NCBI GenBank assembly: GCA_025996815.1
Contig: BNTT01000003.1
Location: forward strand, 1 to 62,798
Direction: 5' to 3'
DNA from: Bacteroidia bacterium
GTDB taxonomy: Bacteria > Bacteroidota > Bacteroidia > Bacteroidales > Azobacteroidaceae
DNA: 62,798 nucleotides
A program made the position numbers and the translations under genes. A model generated the notes under the pieces. It ran no database searches. It was given only the letters and a program-made list of their open reading frames with translations, and was not told where the DNA came from. Below are positions 42,721 through 53,311 of the stretch, in pieces. Each line of letters starts with the position of its first letter. Position 1 is the first letter of the stretch.

Positions 42721-45054
42721 ATGAAAGCAAACATTACATACACATTACCGTTATTGCTGCTCCTTGCGGGCTGCAGCCCCACGAAATACATACCCGAGGG
42801 GCAATATCTGCTGGAAAAAGTGGAGGTGAAGGCAAACGGCAGGGGCGTGGAACCGGCGGTCATGCAGTCTTACGTTCAGCAACAACCCAATGCGTCTAAA
42901 TTTGGCGTGCGGGTGTATAATATAGTAAGCAACGACTCCAATTTCGTCAAAAGATTTATCCGCAAAATCGGCGAAGCCCCCGTCATCTACAATGCCGGTC
43001 GCGTGGCGCCCTCGGTGGATGAAATTGAGACGGAAATGAAAAATATGGGCTATCTCAATGCCTTCGTAACGGCGCAGACCGACACCGCCGACAAAAAAGC
43101 GACCGTCACCTACGAAATTCACAGCGGCGAGCCTTACCGCGTCCGCAACTATACGCAAGCCGTTCCGCAGTTGCAGCGCACAGGCAACCGGCAAAGAAAT
43201 CCGCAGACCAATTCGCCATCCAATCCGCCGTCTAACCGGCAGACTAATCGCCGCACCACGGCGTTCACCTCAGCATTCACCTCTGCTTTCGCCGCACAAA
43301 ATGCGGCGAAAATCAAGCCCGATGCCCTTTTCGACAGGAATGTGCTGGAAGAGGAGCGGCAGCGCGTTGCCACACAGATGCGCAACCGCGGCTATTACCA
43401 ATTTTCGGCGCAGAGCCTGCACTTTCTGGCAGACACGGCGTTGCAATCCAATCAGGTGGATTTGAAATTGGTGAGGACAGACTCCACCACGATTTTTCCC
43501 TACACCGTGAAGCGCGTGAACGTGTTCAGCGGCTACGACCCGCTGGAAAAATACATCGTCCGCGACTCCCTGCTGCGCGACAGCATCCACATCTATTATA
43601 ATCGGGAAAAATTTCTGCGACCGCGGATAATCCGCGAGAAGGTGCTCGTGCGGCCCAATCGCGCCTACCGCGAACTGAGCGGCGAGCGCACCGTGAGCCT
43701 CTTTCAGGCGATGGACTGCGTGGGACGCACAGACGTGCAATATGTGATGAACAACTATCCCGATTCGACGCTTTTAGACTGCAACATCTACGTCACGCCG
43801 GGCAATTTCCACTCGTTGCAGGCGCGGCTGGTGGGCACCAACAAGGCGGGCGACATCGGCGTGGCGCTGGACGGCACGTATGGCAATCTCAATATCTTCG
43901 GCGGCTCCGAAACATTCAGCCTCAACGTGCGCGGAGCCTACGAATTTGTCAGCGGCACGTCTGTCAACGGGCTGGGAAGCAACTATTACGAATTTGGACT
44001 GTCGCCCGCACTGACTTTCGTGAAGATGCACCTGCCGTGGATTCAAGACTACCTCACAGAACGGTTTAATTCGCAGACACAGTACTCCATGGGGCTGAAT
44101 ATGCAGCAGCGACCGGAATATACGCGCAACTTTTTCAACTTCAACTGGCGGTTTAACTGGACGGCGCACAACAAGCCGCTGGCGCAAAGCCTGAGCCTCG
44201 TGGACATCAACTACGTTTATATGCCCTCCAAATCCGACCGGTTTTTGGAATATCTCAACACCATCGTTGACCCGCTCACGAAGACCAGTTACGATGATGT
44301 GTTCACAGCAGGCATCAATTACAGCGCGATTTACACGAGCGCGAACAGCAGCCGGCGGCAACGCAATTTATACACCATCCGCTTCAACGCCGAACTGTCG
44401 GGCAACATCCTGAACTGGATTTCGCACGCCACAGATGCCAACCGCCTCGAAAACGGACAATTCGCCGTGTTCGGCAATTCCTTCGCCCAATATGTGAAGG
44501 CAAACATCGACCTGGCGGAGACGTTCAAACTCACCTCCACTGCCGGCGTGGCGTTTCACCTGAGTGCCGGCGTGGCATATCCGTATGGCAACTCCGAAAT
44601 CCTGCCGTTTGAAAAACGCTACTACGGCGGCGGACCCAACAATATACGCGGATGGAGCACGCGCTACCTCGGTCCCGGAGCCTTCAACGGCGGCACGCAG
44701 GACGACCCCACCACCCACGTGGGCGACCTCAGCCTGCTCGCCACGGCAGAATACCGCTTCAAAGCCCTGCCGTGGCTGGAGCCTGCCTTTTTTGTGGATG
44801 CGGGAAACATTTGGACACTCCGAGATTATCCCGACCAGCCGGGCGGGATGTTCCGCCTAAACAGTTTTTGGAAAGAACTCGCGCTGGGCACAGGCATCGG
44901 CTTGCGCTTCGACCTCACCTTCCTAATCGTCCGCGTGGATGCCGGCACAAAAGTGCACGACCCCGCCCGCCCTTCCGGCGACCGTCTGGTGCTGTTCAAT
45001 GACAATCTTTGGAGAAATTCTGCGGTGTATTTTGCTATTGGTTATCCTTTTTAA
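42721..45054 (+). CDS. TamL-type outer-membrane assembly lipoprotein (BamA/TamA superfamily)
   Basis: A 777-residue Omp85-family protein with a lipoprotein signal (LLLLAGCSPTKYIPEG). Residues 20-330 are POTRA-like domains; residues about 370-777 are the 16-stranded beta-barrel, with YYGGGPNNIRGWSTRYLGPG (the VRGF/IRGW motif) and a C-terminal aromatic ending AIGYPF. In Bacteroidota the lipidated TamL works with TamB in moving lipids or proteins to the outer membrane. Between about 148 and 185 there is a low-complexity insert rich in Asn, Gln, Pro and Arg with repeated TSAFTSAFAA. Divergent from the large lipoprotein. Confidence 0.9.
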   Translation: MKANITYTLPLLLLLAGCSPTKYIPEGQYLLEKVEVKANGRGVEPAVMQSYVQQQPNASKFGVRVYNIVSNDSNFVKRFIRKIGEAPVIYNAGRVAPSVDEIETEMKNMGYLNAFVTAQTDTADKKATVTYEIHSGEPYRVRNYTQAVPQLQRTGNRQRNPQTNSPSNPPSNRQTNRRTTAFTSAFTSAFAAQNAAKIKPDALFDRNVLEEERQRVATQMRNRGYYQFSAQSLHFLADTALQSNQVDLKLVRTDSTTIFPYTVKRVNVFSGYDPLEKYIVRDSLLRDSIHIYYNREKFLRPRIIREKVLVRPNRAYRELSGERTVSLFQAMDCVGRTDVQYVMNNYPDSTLLDCNIYVTPGNFHSLQARLVGTNKAGDIGVALDGTYGNLNIFGGSETFSLNVRGAYEFVSGTSVNGLGSNYYEFGLSPALTFVKMHLPWIQDYLTERFNSQTQYSMGLNMQQRPEYTRNFFNFNWRFNWTAHNKPLAQSLSLVDINYVYMPSKSDRFLEYLNTIVDPLTKTSYDDVFTAGINYSAIYTSANSSRRQRNLYTIRFNAELSGNILNWISHATDANRLENGQFAVFGNSFAQYVKANIDLAETFKLTSTAGVAFHLSAGVAYPYGNSEILPFEKRYYGGGPNNIRGWSTRYLGPGAFNGGTQDDPTTHVGDLSLLATAEYRFKALPWLEPAFFVDAGNIWTLRDYPDQPGGMFRLNSFWKELALGTGIGLRFDLTFLIVRVDAGTKVHDPARPSGDRLVLFNDNLWRNSAVYFAIGYPF

Positions 45055-45103
45055 AGGGTTCATCGGGGTCATCAATTATTGTTCTTTAAGCCGAAAAAAT
45101 TTA

Positions 45104-45194
45104 TGGCGGAGAAGAAGGGATTCGAACCCCCGGTGCAGTTTTGCCGCACATACGCTTTCCAAGCGTACCTCTTAAACCACTCGAGCACCTCTCC
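45104..45194 (-). tRNA. tRNA-Ser (anticodon GGA)
   Basis: Minus strand. Acceptor GGAGAGG pairs with CTTCTCC (one wobble), long variable arm typical of class II tRNA, anticodon loop CTTGGAAAG, T-arm GGGTTCGAATCCC, encoded CCA at 45104-45106. Last of a tRNA-Asn/SRP RNA/tRNA-Ser cluster. Confidence 0.95.
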
Positions 45195-45213
45195 TGTTGC
45201 AATAAAATAAATA

Positions 45214-45311
45214 AGGGCAAGCTATCTACATCGCGTCGCTACAACCAACTACCCTTGCTGTCGTCAAACCCTGGGGGATTCGCAGGGAGCTGACCGTATA
45301 GGACTTACCCT
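45214..45311 (-). ncRNA. ffs: Signal recognition particle RNA (4.5S-like, small bacterial type)
   Basis: Minus strand, about 98 nt. The ends pair (AGGGTAAG with CTTGCCCT), and the apical part reads CAGCTCCCTGCGAATCCCCC, then AGGGTTTGACGACAGCAAGG, which matches my memory of Bacteroidota SRP RNA (the internal-loop strings bound by Ffh). A T-rich stretch follows. It starts only 3 nt after the tRNA-Asn 3' end, so it must be cut from a shared precursor. Guides membrane and secreted proteins to the translocon with Ffh. Confidence 0.8.
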
Positions 45312-45313
45312 CG

Positions 45314-45387
45314 CTCTCCCTCTTGGACTTGAACCAAGGACCCTCTGATTAACAGTCAGATGCTCTAACCAACTGAGCTAAGGAAGA
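45314..45387 (-). tRNA. tRNA-Asn (anticodon GTT)
   Basis: Minus strand. Acceptor TCTTCCT pairs with AGGGAGA, D-arm GCTCAGTTGGTTAGAGC, anticodon loop CTGTTAA, T-arm CTTGGTTCAAGTCCAAG. No encoded CCA. First of the stable RNA cluster. Confidence 0.95.
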
Positions 45388-45405
45388 ATTTTCTATTTGC
45401 GGGTG

Positions 45406-45413
45406 CAAAGGTA
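45406..45413 (-). promoter_or_regulatory. -7 promoter element of the tRNA-SRP RNA cluster
   Basis: TACCTTTG on the minus strand, 18 bp before tRNA-Asn. Back-to-back with the ctpA promoter. Confidence 0.6.
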
Positions 45414-45436
45414 TTGCTTTTTTCGCAAATAAACAA

Positions 45437-45444
45437 TACCTTTG
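45437..45444 (+). promoter_or_regulatory. -7 promoter element of the CtpA gene
   Basis: TACCTTTG with TTG 20 bp upstream (45414-45416), 19 bp before the ATG at 45464. Confidence 0.7.
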
Positions 45445-45463
45445 CACAAAAATTTTAAAAAAA

Positions 45464-47119
45464 ATGAAAATAAAATTTGTAGTGTTAGCAGCCGGAGTAG
45501 GATTGTGTGCCAACGTGTCGGCTCAACTTTCTGAAAATCAACGGTTTGAGATTGTTAAGAATATGGACGTCTTTAATACCGTGTTTAGAGACCTCAACCT
45601 TTATTATGTGGATTCTTTGGATGCGCAAAAGTTGGTGCGAGATGCGATTGACTACACGCTGGGGCATTTAGACCCCTACACCGAGTATGTGCCGGAAGAG
45701 GGGATGCCCGATTTTAAGTACCTCATCACGGGCGAATATGGCGGCATCGGGGCGATTATCACGATGCGCGCCGACAAAATTTACATCAATCAGCCGTATG
45801 AAAATATGCCCGCCGCGCGTGCAGGGCTGATTCCGGGCGATGAAATCGTGGCAATCGACACCGTCAGTATGCGCGGAAAAACGACGGCGGAAGCCAGCGC
45901 ACTCCTCAAAGGGCAGCCCAACACGCCGCTCAAACTCACCTATCGGCGACGTGGCGACAACACCCCGCGCGAAGTTACAATCAACCGCTCATTGGTGCAT
46001 ATCGACCCCGTAACCTATTATGGCACCGTTGGCAAGGACATCGGCTACATCTATTTGTCGGGATTTTCGGCGGGCAGTGCGGCGGAGTCGTTCAAAAAGG
46101 CGCTGTTGGATTTGCAGAAAAAGAACAAAATACAATCGCTGATAATCGACGTGCGCGACAATGGCGGCGGGTCGGTGGAAGAATGTTTGGAGATTCTCAA
46201 TCTTTTTTTGCCGAAAGGCGAGACGCTACTGTCGATGCGCGGCAAAAATCCGCAATCCGACCGCGTGTATAAAGCCCCCAATCAGCCCCTTGCGCCGGAT
46301 ATGCCGCTGGTGGTGCTGGTGAACGGCAATTCGGCTTCGGCTTCGGAAATTTTGGCAGGCACGATTCAGGACCTGGACAGGGGCGTGGTTATCGGCTCGC
46401 GCACCTTTGGCAAGGGGCTGGTGCAATCCATTCACGAGTTGCCCTACGGCGGGCAGTTGAAGGTAACGACCTCCAAATATTACATCCCCAGCGGGCGGTC
46501 GATTCAGGCGATTAACTACGCACAGCGCGACAATGAGGGGCGCGTATCGGCGATTCCCGACACTCTGACGCGGGTTTATTACACGCGCAACCACCGCCCC
46601 GTGCGCGATGGCGGCGGCATTTTGCCCGACAGCGTGCTTGCCGACGAGAATTTGCCGACGATGCTCTACTATTTGCAGGCGCACGACCTGTATTTCGATT
46701 TCGTAGCCACCGCGTGGCGCGAGAAGCACCCCGCCATCGCCACCCCCGACAAGTTTGTGCTGACGGATGCCACTTACGCCGAATTTGCCGATTTCGTAAA
46801 GTCGAAAAACTTCACCTATGACCGCCAGAGTGAAAAAACAATGGAAAATCTCAAACGAATAATGGAGTTTGAGGGCTATTACGATGGTGCTGCCGCCGAA
46901 TTTCAAAACCTCGAAAACAAACTCAAACCCGATTTAGACCGCGATTTGCAACTCTACAAAAAGCAAGTTTCCGAAGCCCTCGCCCAGGAAATCATGCAGC
47001 AATATTACTACGAGCGGGGGACAGTCATCTACGAATTGCGCACCGACCCCGCCGTGAAAGTAGCGCAGGCACTGCTGCAAAATGCGAAAGCGTATGAAAA
47101 AATCTTGAAAAATAATTGA
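45464..47119 (+). CDS. C-terminal processing peptidase, S41 family (CtpA/Prc type)
   Basis: A 551-residue periplasmic serine protease: signal peptide (1-20, ending VSAQ), helical N-terminal part with HLDPYTEYVPEEG, PDZ domain (about 85-165, GGIGAIITM and AGLIPGDEIVAID), and catalytic core with NGNSASASEIL (serine about 290) and GSRTFGKGLVQ (lysine about 320). A helical C-terminal extension of ~130 residues follows. Trims C-termini of envelope proteins or turns over lipoproteins. It has its own promoter and is divergent from the stable RNA cluster. Confidence 0.93.
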   Translation: MKIKFVVLAAGVGLCANVSAQLSENQRFEIVKNMDVFNTVFRDLNLYYVDSLDAQKLVRDAIDYTLGHLDPYTEYVPEEGMPDFKYLITGEYGGIGAIITMRADKIYINQPYENMPAARAGLIPGDEIVAIDTVSMRGKTTAEASALLKGQPNTPLKLTYRRRGDNTPREVTINRSLVHIDPVTYYGTVGKDIGYIYLSGFSAGSAAESFKKALLDLQKKNKIQSLIIDVRDNGGGSVEECLEILNLFLPKGETLLSMRGKNPQSDRVYKAPNQPLAPDMPLVVLVNGNSASASEILAGTIQDLDRGVVIGSRTFGKGLVQSIHELPYGGQLKVTTSKYYIPSGRSIQAINYAQRDNEGRVSAIPDTLTRVYYTRNHRPVRDGGGILPDSVLADENLPTMLYYLQAHDLYFDFVATAWREKHPAIATPDKFVLTDATYAEFADFVKSKNFTYDRQSEKTMENLKRIMEFEGYYDGAAAEFQNLENKLKPDLDRDLQLYKKQVSEALAQEIMQQYYYERGTVIYELRTDPAVKVAQALLQNAKAYEKILKNN

Positions 47120-47126
47120 CGACCGG

Positions 47127-48538
47127 TCAAATAAACTTGATTTTGCGCGCGGCAAAAAAACTCATCTGAAACAGCAGAATGCCGTGTCGGAAGCGGCTAA
47201 TCTGCGTGGAGCCATATTCGCGGTCTTTGTAGCGGATGATGATTTCCGTGATTTTGAGGTTTTGCTTGGCGGCACCAAACAGCAAATCGAAATCGCCAAA
47301 CGGGTCAAATTCGCCGAAATAGGAGCGGTTGGCTTTGATTTTCTCGTAATCTTCGCGATACAAAACCTTTGTGCCGCAGAGCGTGTCTTTCAGGTTTTGG
47401 CTCAACAGATAGGAGAAAAACATCCCGAAGAACTTGTTACCCAACAGGTTAAGAAACCGCATCGCGTGCTTGTCCATCGGATACACCAGCCGGCAGCCGT
47501 TGATAAATTCGCCCTTATTGTCGCGCAAAGCATCGTAAAATTTCGGTAATTCTTCCGGTGGGACGGTCAAATCGGCATCCAAAATCATCAGCACATCGCC
47601 TGTGGCTGCATCGAACGCCTCGCGCACGGCATTGCCCTTGCCTTTTTCGGTCTGTTGCATCAGGCGGATATTTTTGTCGGGATAGGCAGCCTTCACGCGC
47701 TCCATTTCTTCATACGTTCCGTCACGCGAGCCGCCTTCGATGAAAATAAACTCTTGCGCGGTGCCAAAATGGGGCGTGCGCTTGATGGCATTCTCGATAT
47801 TGCCGCGTTCGTTGCGCGCCGGCACAACGATGGTTACGCTCGAATGCGTTTCCGCCGGCGGAACAGGACGCGCCACAATAATATCCACCAAATTGAGGTG
47901 ATTCAGCACGGGCAAATTTGCCAAAATCGTATTAAACAGCGAACTGATGAGCGGAATGTAGAGCGGAAACATAATTTTTCGCTCCGTTTTGATGACCTGA
48001 TAGTTTTCCAACGCCAGCAAATTTTCGACATCCCGATTGGAAAGCCAATTCGACATAAACTGCTTTTGCTTCAATCCGATGGTTTCCAACAGCTTAATCA
48101 CAGGCTCCCATAAAAAACTGTAATTAGAAATGACGATGCGCGTTTGCGGGTGGCACAAGTTTCTAATATTGTGGATGGCTTTTTGAGCATCCCACAGGCA
48201 TCCCATCGTGTCGCTCAAAATCACGTAATCGAAGCGTTCGCCCAGCCCGTTTTCAGAAATTTCTTCAATGTCGAGCGTCTCAAAATGCAAATCGGGGTAT
48301 TTCCGCCGCGCAATTTCAATCGTTTCCGGCGCAAAATCAATGCCCACGCCATACGAGGGGCGCACCGCGTGCAGCAAATCGCCCGAACCGCACCCAATTT
48401 CAATCACCCGCTTGCCCGCCGGAACGATAAATGAAAAATATTTTTCGAGCAGTTTATGATAAAACCGGTCTTTTTTATTCCATTTTTCCCGTTTCTCGGC
48501 GTTCTGTCGAAAAAAATCCTGAATTTCTGTCTTTGTCA

Positions 48539-48539
<1 letters not shown>
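47127..48539 (-). CDS. Fusion of class I SAM methyltransferase and family 2 glycosyltransferase
   Basis: A 470-residue two-domain protein. Residues about 1-200 are a class I methyltransferase: motif I VIEIGCGSGDLLHAV (45-59), ETLDIEEI, and DYVILSDTMGCLWD. Residues about 220-440 are a GT2 domain of the dolichol-phosphate mannosyltransferase kind: VVPARNERGNIENAI, FIEGGSRDGTYEEM, ILDADLTVPPEEL (DxD) and the final YKDREYGSTQISRF. Likely transfers a sugar from a nucleotide donor to a lipid or glycan and methylates it or a related substrate. Its ATG shares one base with the gyrB stop codon. Confidence 0.9.
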
Positions 48540-50503
<1,964 letters not shown>

Positions 50504-50525
50504 TTAATTTCTTTTTTTTGACACG

Positions 50526-50533
50526 CAAAGGTA
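50526..50533 (-). promoter_or_regulatory. gyrB -7 promoter element
   Basis: TACCTTTG on the minus strand, 28 bp before the ATG. No clear -33 TTTG at normal spacing. Confidence 0.6.
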
Positions 50534-50609
50534 CGCATTTTTTTTGAAAAAATGCGTGTTTTTTCAAAAAAAAATTAAGCATCTGTCTGTTTAGAATCTT
50601 TGCCGTATT

Positions 50610-50690
50610 GTCTGAACCGGGATTTTTACAAGATTAAGGGATTTACAAGATTTTTTTCATGTTGGGCGTAGCGTCCGCGCTGCGTCCCTG
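50610..50690. repeat. Two intergenic repeat fragments between gyrB and the barrel gene
   Basis: TTGTCTGAACCGGGATTTTTA plus AAGATTAAGGGATTTACAAG (related to 34952-35022), then GGGCGTAGCGTCCGCGCTGCG, the reverse complement of the CGCGGACGCTACGC family seen at 19.3, 61.9 and 62.7 kb. No gene was seen in 50534-50778. Confidence 0.6.
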
Positions 50691-50778
50691 CATCCCCATG
50701 CCCAGCCCTCGCAACGGATTTTCAGCCATTATCGTGCTCCAATGGATGAACAAAAAACTGAATAGCACTATGATGAGT

Positions 50779-51285
50779 TTAGAACGCATAACCGAAAGAC
50801 ATACCGGGATAAAAAGGCAATCCAAAAAGACCACTGCTGTTTAATGCCACAAAGGGAGTTATTCCTGCGCGAAACAAAAGACCTTTATCAAGCGGCTGCC
50901 TGCGGTAGCCAATACAGAGTGTTCCCAGAAGATTGCCGCCAATATGAAAACCGCCTTTGGTATCAACAATGCTGAGCAATGAAACTCCGGTTCCAACTTC
51001 AAAATAGTTTCCTTGCTTTCCAATCAGATAATAAACGGAAGCCGGTACAGAGAAAAAATGAACCTCTGACAGTCCCAAAAAGTCTTGCACCGGAATGTAT
51101 CCCAAGCCAATATGCCCCCCTAAACCTCCGTCACCTTCAAAAAAGCGGCGGTCATAATTAACCGAATAAACTATACTTTGCCCCATCAATTCAAAGAAAA
51201 CCGATTGCTGACGTTTATTCTCTTGTGCATGAAGCCCACTAAAAAAGAAAGCAAGTAACAATAACACTATAGACTTTTTTGCCAT
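50779..51285 (-). CDS. Small outer-membrane beta-barrel-like protein
   Basis: A 168-residue exported protein; signal peptide MAKKSIVLLLLAFFFSGLHAQ. The mature part consists of alternating amphipathic strands (VFFELMGQSIVYSVNYDRRF, VGTGVSLLSIV, GNLLGTLCIGYRRQPL) and ends in phenylalanine (GMSFGYAF), fitting an eight-strand barrel. No function recognised. It follows the lipoprotein gene at 51292 by 6 bp in the same direction, so the two form an operon. Confidence 0.75.
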   Translation of the reverse strand: MAKKSIVLLLLAFFFSGLHAQENKRQQSVFFELMGQSIVYSVNYDRRFFEGDGGLGGHIGLGYIPVQDFLGLSEVHFFSVPASVYYLIGKQGNYFEVGTGVSLLSIVDTKGGFHIGGNLLGTLCIGYRRQPLDKGLLFRAGITPFVALNSSGLFGLPFYPGMSFGYAF

Positions 51286-51291
51286 AAATTT

Positions 51292-52371
51292 TTAATCAAT
51301 ATCCAAAACAACAGTTTCAACAATCTCGCCACTCTCTACATCAATAAAAAGCACGTTCTTTTCCACCTGTATTACATAAAAACGTCCGGCATGAAACTGA
51401 TATGCAGGTCCGGTAAGCCCGAATGGTATGGTTAATTTATTAATTTTTTCTAAGGCGAACGTTTTCGCATTAAGTTTGACCCAATGACAGATATATGGGT
51501 CATCCATACCATATCCGTATTCTCCAAAAAAAACGTACAAATGTCCATCTATATATTTAGGATGAAAGCAATTTAATGCATTGATTGCCTTAATTTCCGG
51601 ATATTGGCTGATTTTTATTGGCTGACTGATTGTTTTGTTATTTAAATTAAGCGTGCAGGCATCTTTTTTTCCAATATTAAACACATACAATATTGAATCT
51701 TGCTTCCAAAGGCTGTAGGCGGATTCTTTAAAAAAGTCATTTTCATCAAAAAATTCCGTTATGTTGTTTGTATTTAAATCTAATTCAACAAGATAACTGT
51801 ATTGTCGATTAGGGAAAGGTCTATTAACCGGAACTCCAAAATAGGCGTAGTTGTCATGACCCAAAATTCTCCAAGCATCCACCATGTCTTCAAGAAGAAA
51901 TTCTTTTATCAAACTAAAATCAGAAATATTGTATAATTGAAATTTCATTGTCCCGCCCTCTTCAAGACCACTACTGCCTACCATAAGAACATTATTTACC
52001 ACTTTGGGAGCCATAGGGGATGGACAAACGGGATATGTATTTACAATGCTATACTCATCGTCGGTAACATAGAGCGTTTCACCCCAAGCATTGTTGCTTG
52101 TTCTGCGCTCATGGGTAAAAGCGATGCCCCCGTTGGGTAATTTAGTTACACCGCCAAACGACATATCGTTCATTCGCAGTTGCACTTCCACTGTAAACGT
52201 GGTAGTATCTATCCCCACGATGTTCGATGCCTCACAAAGGAATAGTAAATTTTTAGAATTACCGCTCTTCAAAATTTCATATTTGTAGCCCTTTATATCA
52301 ACAATTTCTTGATAACTATTGCACGATACTATGCCAATGCCTAACGCAATTATAATTATATATTTTTTCAT
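51292..52371 (-). CDS. Hypothetical lipoprotein, possible beta-propeller
   Basis: A 359-residue lipoprotein: MKKYIIIIALGIGIVSCNSY, cysteine at residue 17. The rest is rich in short strands with aromatic and Asn/Asp turns (YSYLVELDLNTNNITEFFDE, GLTGPAYQFHAGRFYVIQVE), which suggests a six-bladed propeller similar to the 6-bladed lipoproteins common in Bacteroidota. Function unknown. A TACCTTTG lies 30 bp upstream (52402-52409). Operon with the barrel gene. Confidence 0.75.
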   Translation of the reverse strand: MKKYIIIIALGIGIVSCNSYQEIVDIKGYKYEILKSGNSKNLLFLCEASNIVGIDTTTFTVEVQLRMNDMSFGGVTKLPNGGIAFTHERRTSNNAWGETLYVTDDEYSIVNTYPVCPSPMAPKVVNNVLMVGSSGLEEGGTMKFQLYNISDFSLIKEFLLEDMVDAWRILGHDNYAYFGVPVNRPFPNRQYSYLVELDLNTNNITEFFDENDFFKESAYSLWKQDSILYVFNIGKKDACTLNLNNKTISQPIKISQYPEIKAINALNCFHPKYIDGHLYVFFGEYGYGMDDPYICHWVKLNAKTFALEKINKLTIPFGLTGPAYQFHAGRFYVIQVEKNVLFIDVESGEIVETVVLDID

Positions 52372-52401
52372 CTTTTATTGCTTCTTTTCATTTTTCGACA
52401 A

Positions 52402-52409
52402 CAAAGGTA
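52402..52409 (-). promoter_or_regulatory. -7 promoter element of the lipoprotein-barrel operon
   Basis: TACCTTTG on the minus strand, with TTTG at 52431-52434 (21 bp spacing). Confidence 0.65.
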
Positions 52410-52511
52410 AGAAATTATTTTTTAATTCACCAAATAATTTTGAGGATTTTTTTGCAAATTTCAGAAAAAACACCATCTTTTTCAGACTTTGTGAATTTTT
52501 AATCGAATTAT

Positions 52512-52778
52512 CTATTTATCAGCGTAATGTCCCAATAATGAATATATTTGAAGTGCATCATCTTCAATATTATAAATCACTCTGTCTTTCTTTGAAAGTT
52601 CGCGAGACCACTTACCTGAGAGGTTATGTTTCAACTCTTCCGGGCTGGCAAAACCGGTATAAGGATGCTCTAAAATATCTTTCAAGATGCGCTCAAGCCG
52701 TTTCTTTGTAACCGGAGTGCCGTTTTTCTTGATTATAGCCAAATCATTTTCAGCCTCTGAGGAATATCTTATTTCCAT
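52512..52778 (-). CDS. YoeB/RelE-type ribosome-dependent mRNA interferase toxin
   Basis: An 88-residue toxin. The strings HPYTGFASPEELKHNLSGKW and SRELSKKDRVIYNI follow the YoeB pattern (P-x-x-G...PExLK...L-x-G-x-W-S-R...R-x-x-Y). YoeB binds the 70S ribosome and cuts mRNA in the A site. The usual catalytic glutamate, arginine and histidine positions look occupied (E, R in DRVIY, and HYADK at the C-terminus). Overlaps its antitoxin by 10 bp. Confidence 0.9.
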   Translation of the reverse strand: MEIRYSSEAENDLAIIKKNGTPVTKKRLERILKDILEHPYTGFASPEELKHNLSGKWSRELSKKDRVIYNIEDDALQIYSLLGHYADK

Positions 52779-53023
52779 AAATCCTCAATCGTTCTGGTTG
52801 TATAATTTCCTTCCTTGAAATCTTTCTCGGACTGCTTTATTTTAGCAACAAACTCCGGATTGTAAGGCGATTGTTCTATCTGACCATCAACATTCCGATT
52901 AGCAAATATTTCATCTATCAGCTCTTGCACTTCTTCCCTTGTGCTGTTTTGAATGTCAATAAGCACAGAACTCGCACGCCCGCGCGTGTCTTTTTCATAC
53001 GTTACTTCTGCCAATGTTTTCAT
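52769..53023 (-). CDS. Antitoxin of the YoeB-type pair
   Basis: An 84-residue protein starting MKTLAEVTYEKDTRGRASSV. The first half could be a beta-rich DNA-binding part; the second half is charged and helical (KIKQSEKDFKEGNYTTRTIE), typical for the toxin-wrapping tail. The frame continues to 53068, but a TACCTTTG element at 53057-53064 sits within that extension, so the ATG at 53023 is used. Confidence 0.8.
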   Translation of the reverse strand: MKTLAEVTYEKDTRGRASSVLIDIQNSTREEVQELIDEIFANRNVDGQIEQSPYNPEFVAKIKQSEKDFKEGNYTTRTIEDLWK

Positions 53024-53056
53024 ACTCTCTGTATATTTTGAATTTGTAATCGCCTG

Positions 53057-53064
53057 CAAAGGTA
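53057..53064 (-). promoter_or_regulatory. -7 promoter element of the YoeB-type pair
   Basis: TACCTTTG on the minus strand, 33 bp before the antitoxin ATG. Confidence 0.65.
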
Positions 53065-53105
53065 ACACAAATTTTTTGAACTCGCAAACGTTTTCACAAT
53101 TATTT

Positions 53106-53164
53106 CAGGGCAACCGCATCAAAATAAAACCATATTCTGCAATTTTATTTTGATGCGTTTGCCC
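53106..53164. repeat. Inverted repeat, 23 bp arms
   Basis: AGGGCAACCGCATCAAAATA... (53106-53128) and its reverse complement (53142-53164), one mismatch, loop CCATATTCTGCAA. A single related arm plus loop lies at 56336-56372, so it is a small mobile-looking palindrome. Confidence 0.7.
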
Positions 53165-53311
53165 TGTATTTGCAACCAATATGTGACATTTCACATAACT
53201 TTTTTAGTTAATAAAATCGGACGTGAAACAGATTGTGATTGATGAATTGGTGCGGATTGAAATGAAGCATTTGGTAAAAAAAGACTAAGATTTAGTATTT
53301 AAATTAACGTT

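Noticed and set aside
53224..53289. 21-codon plus-strand frame MKQIVIDELVRIEMKHLVKK
   Set aside because: Looks like a stump of a gene, but too short and without promoter or conserved motif to call.
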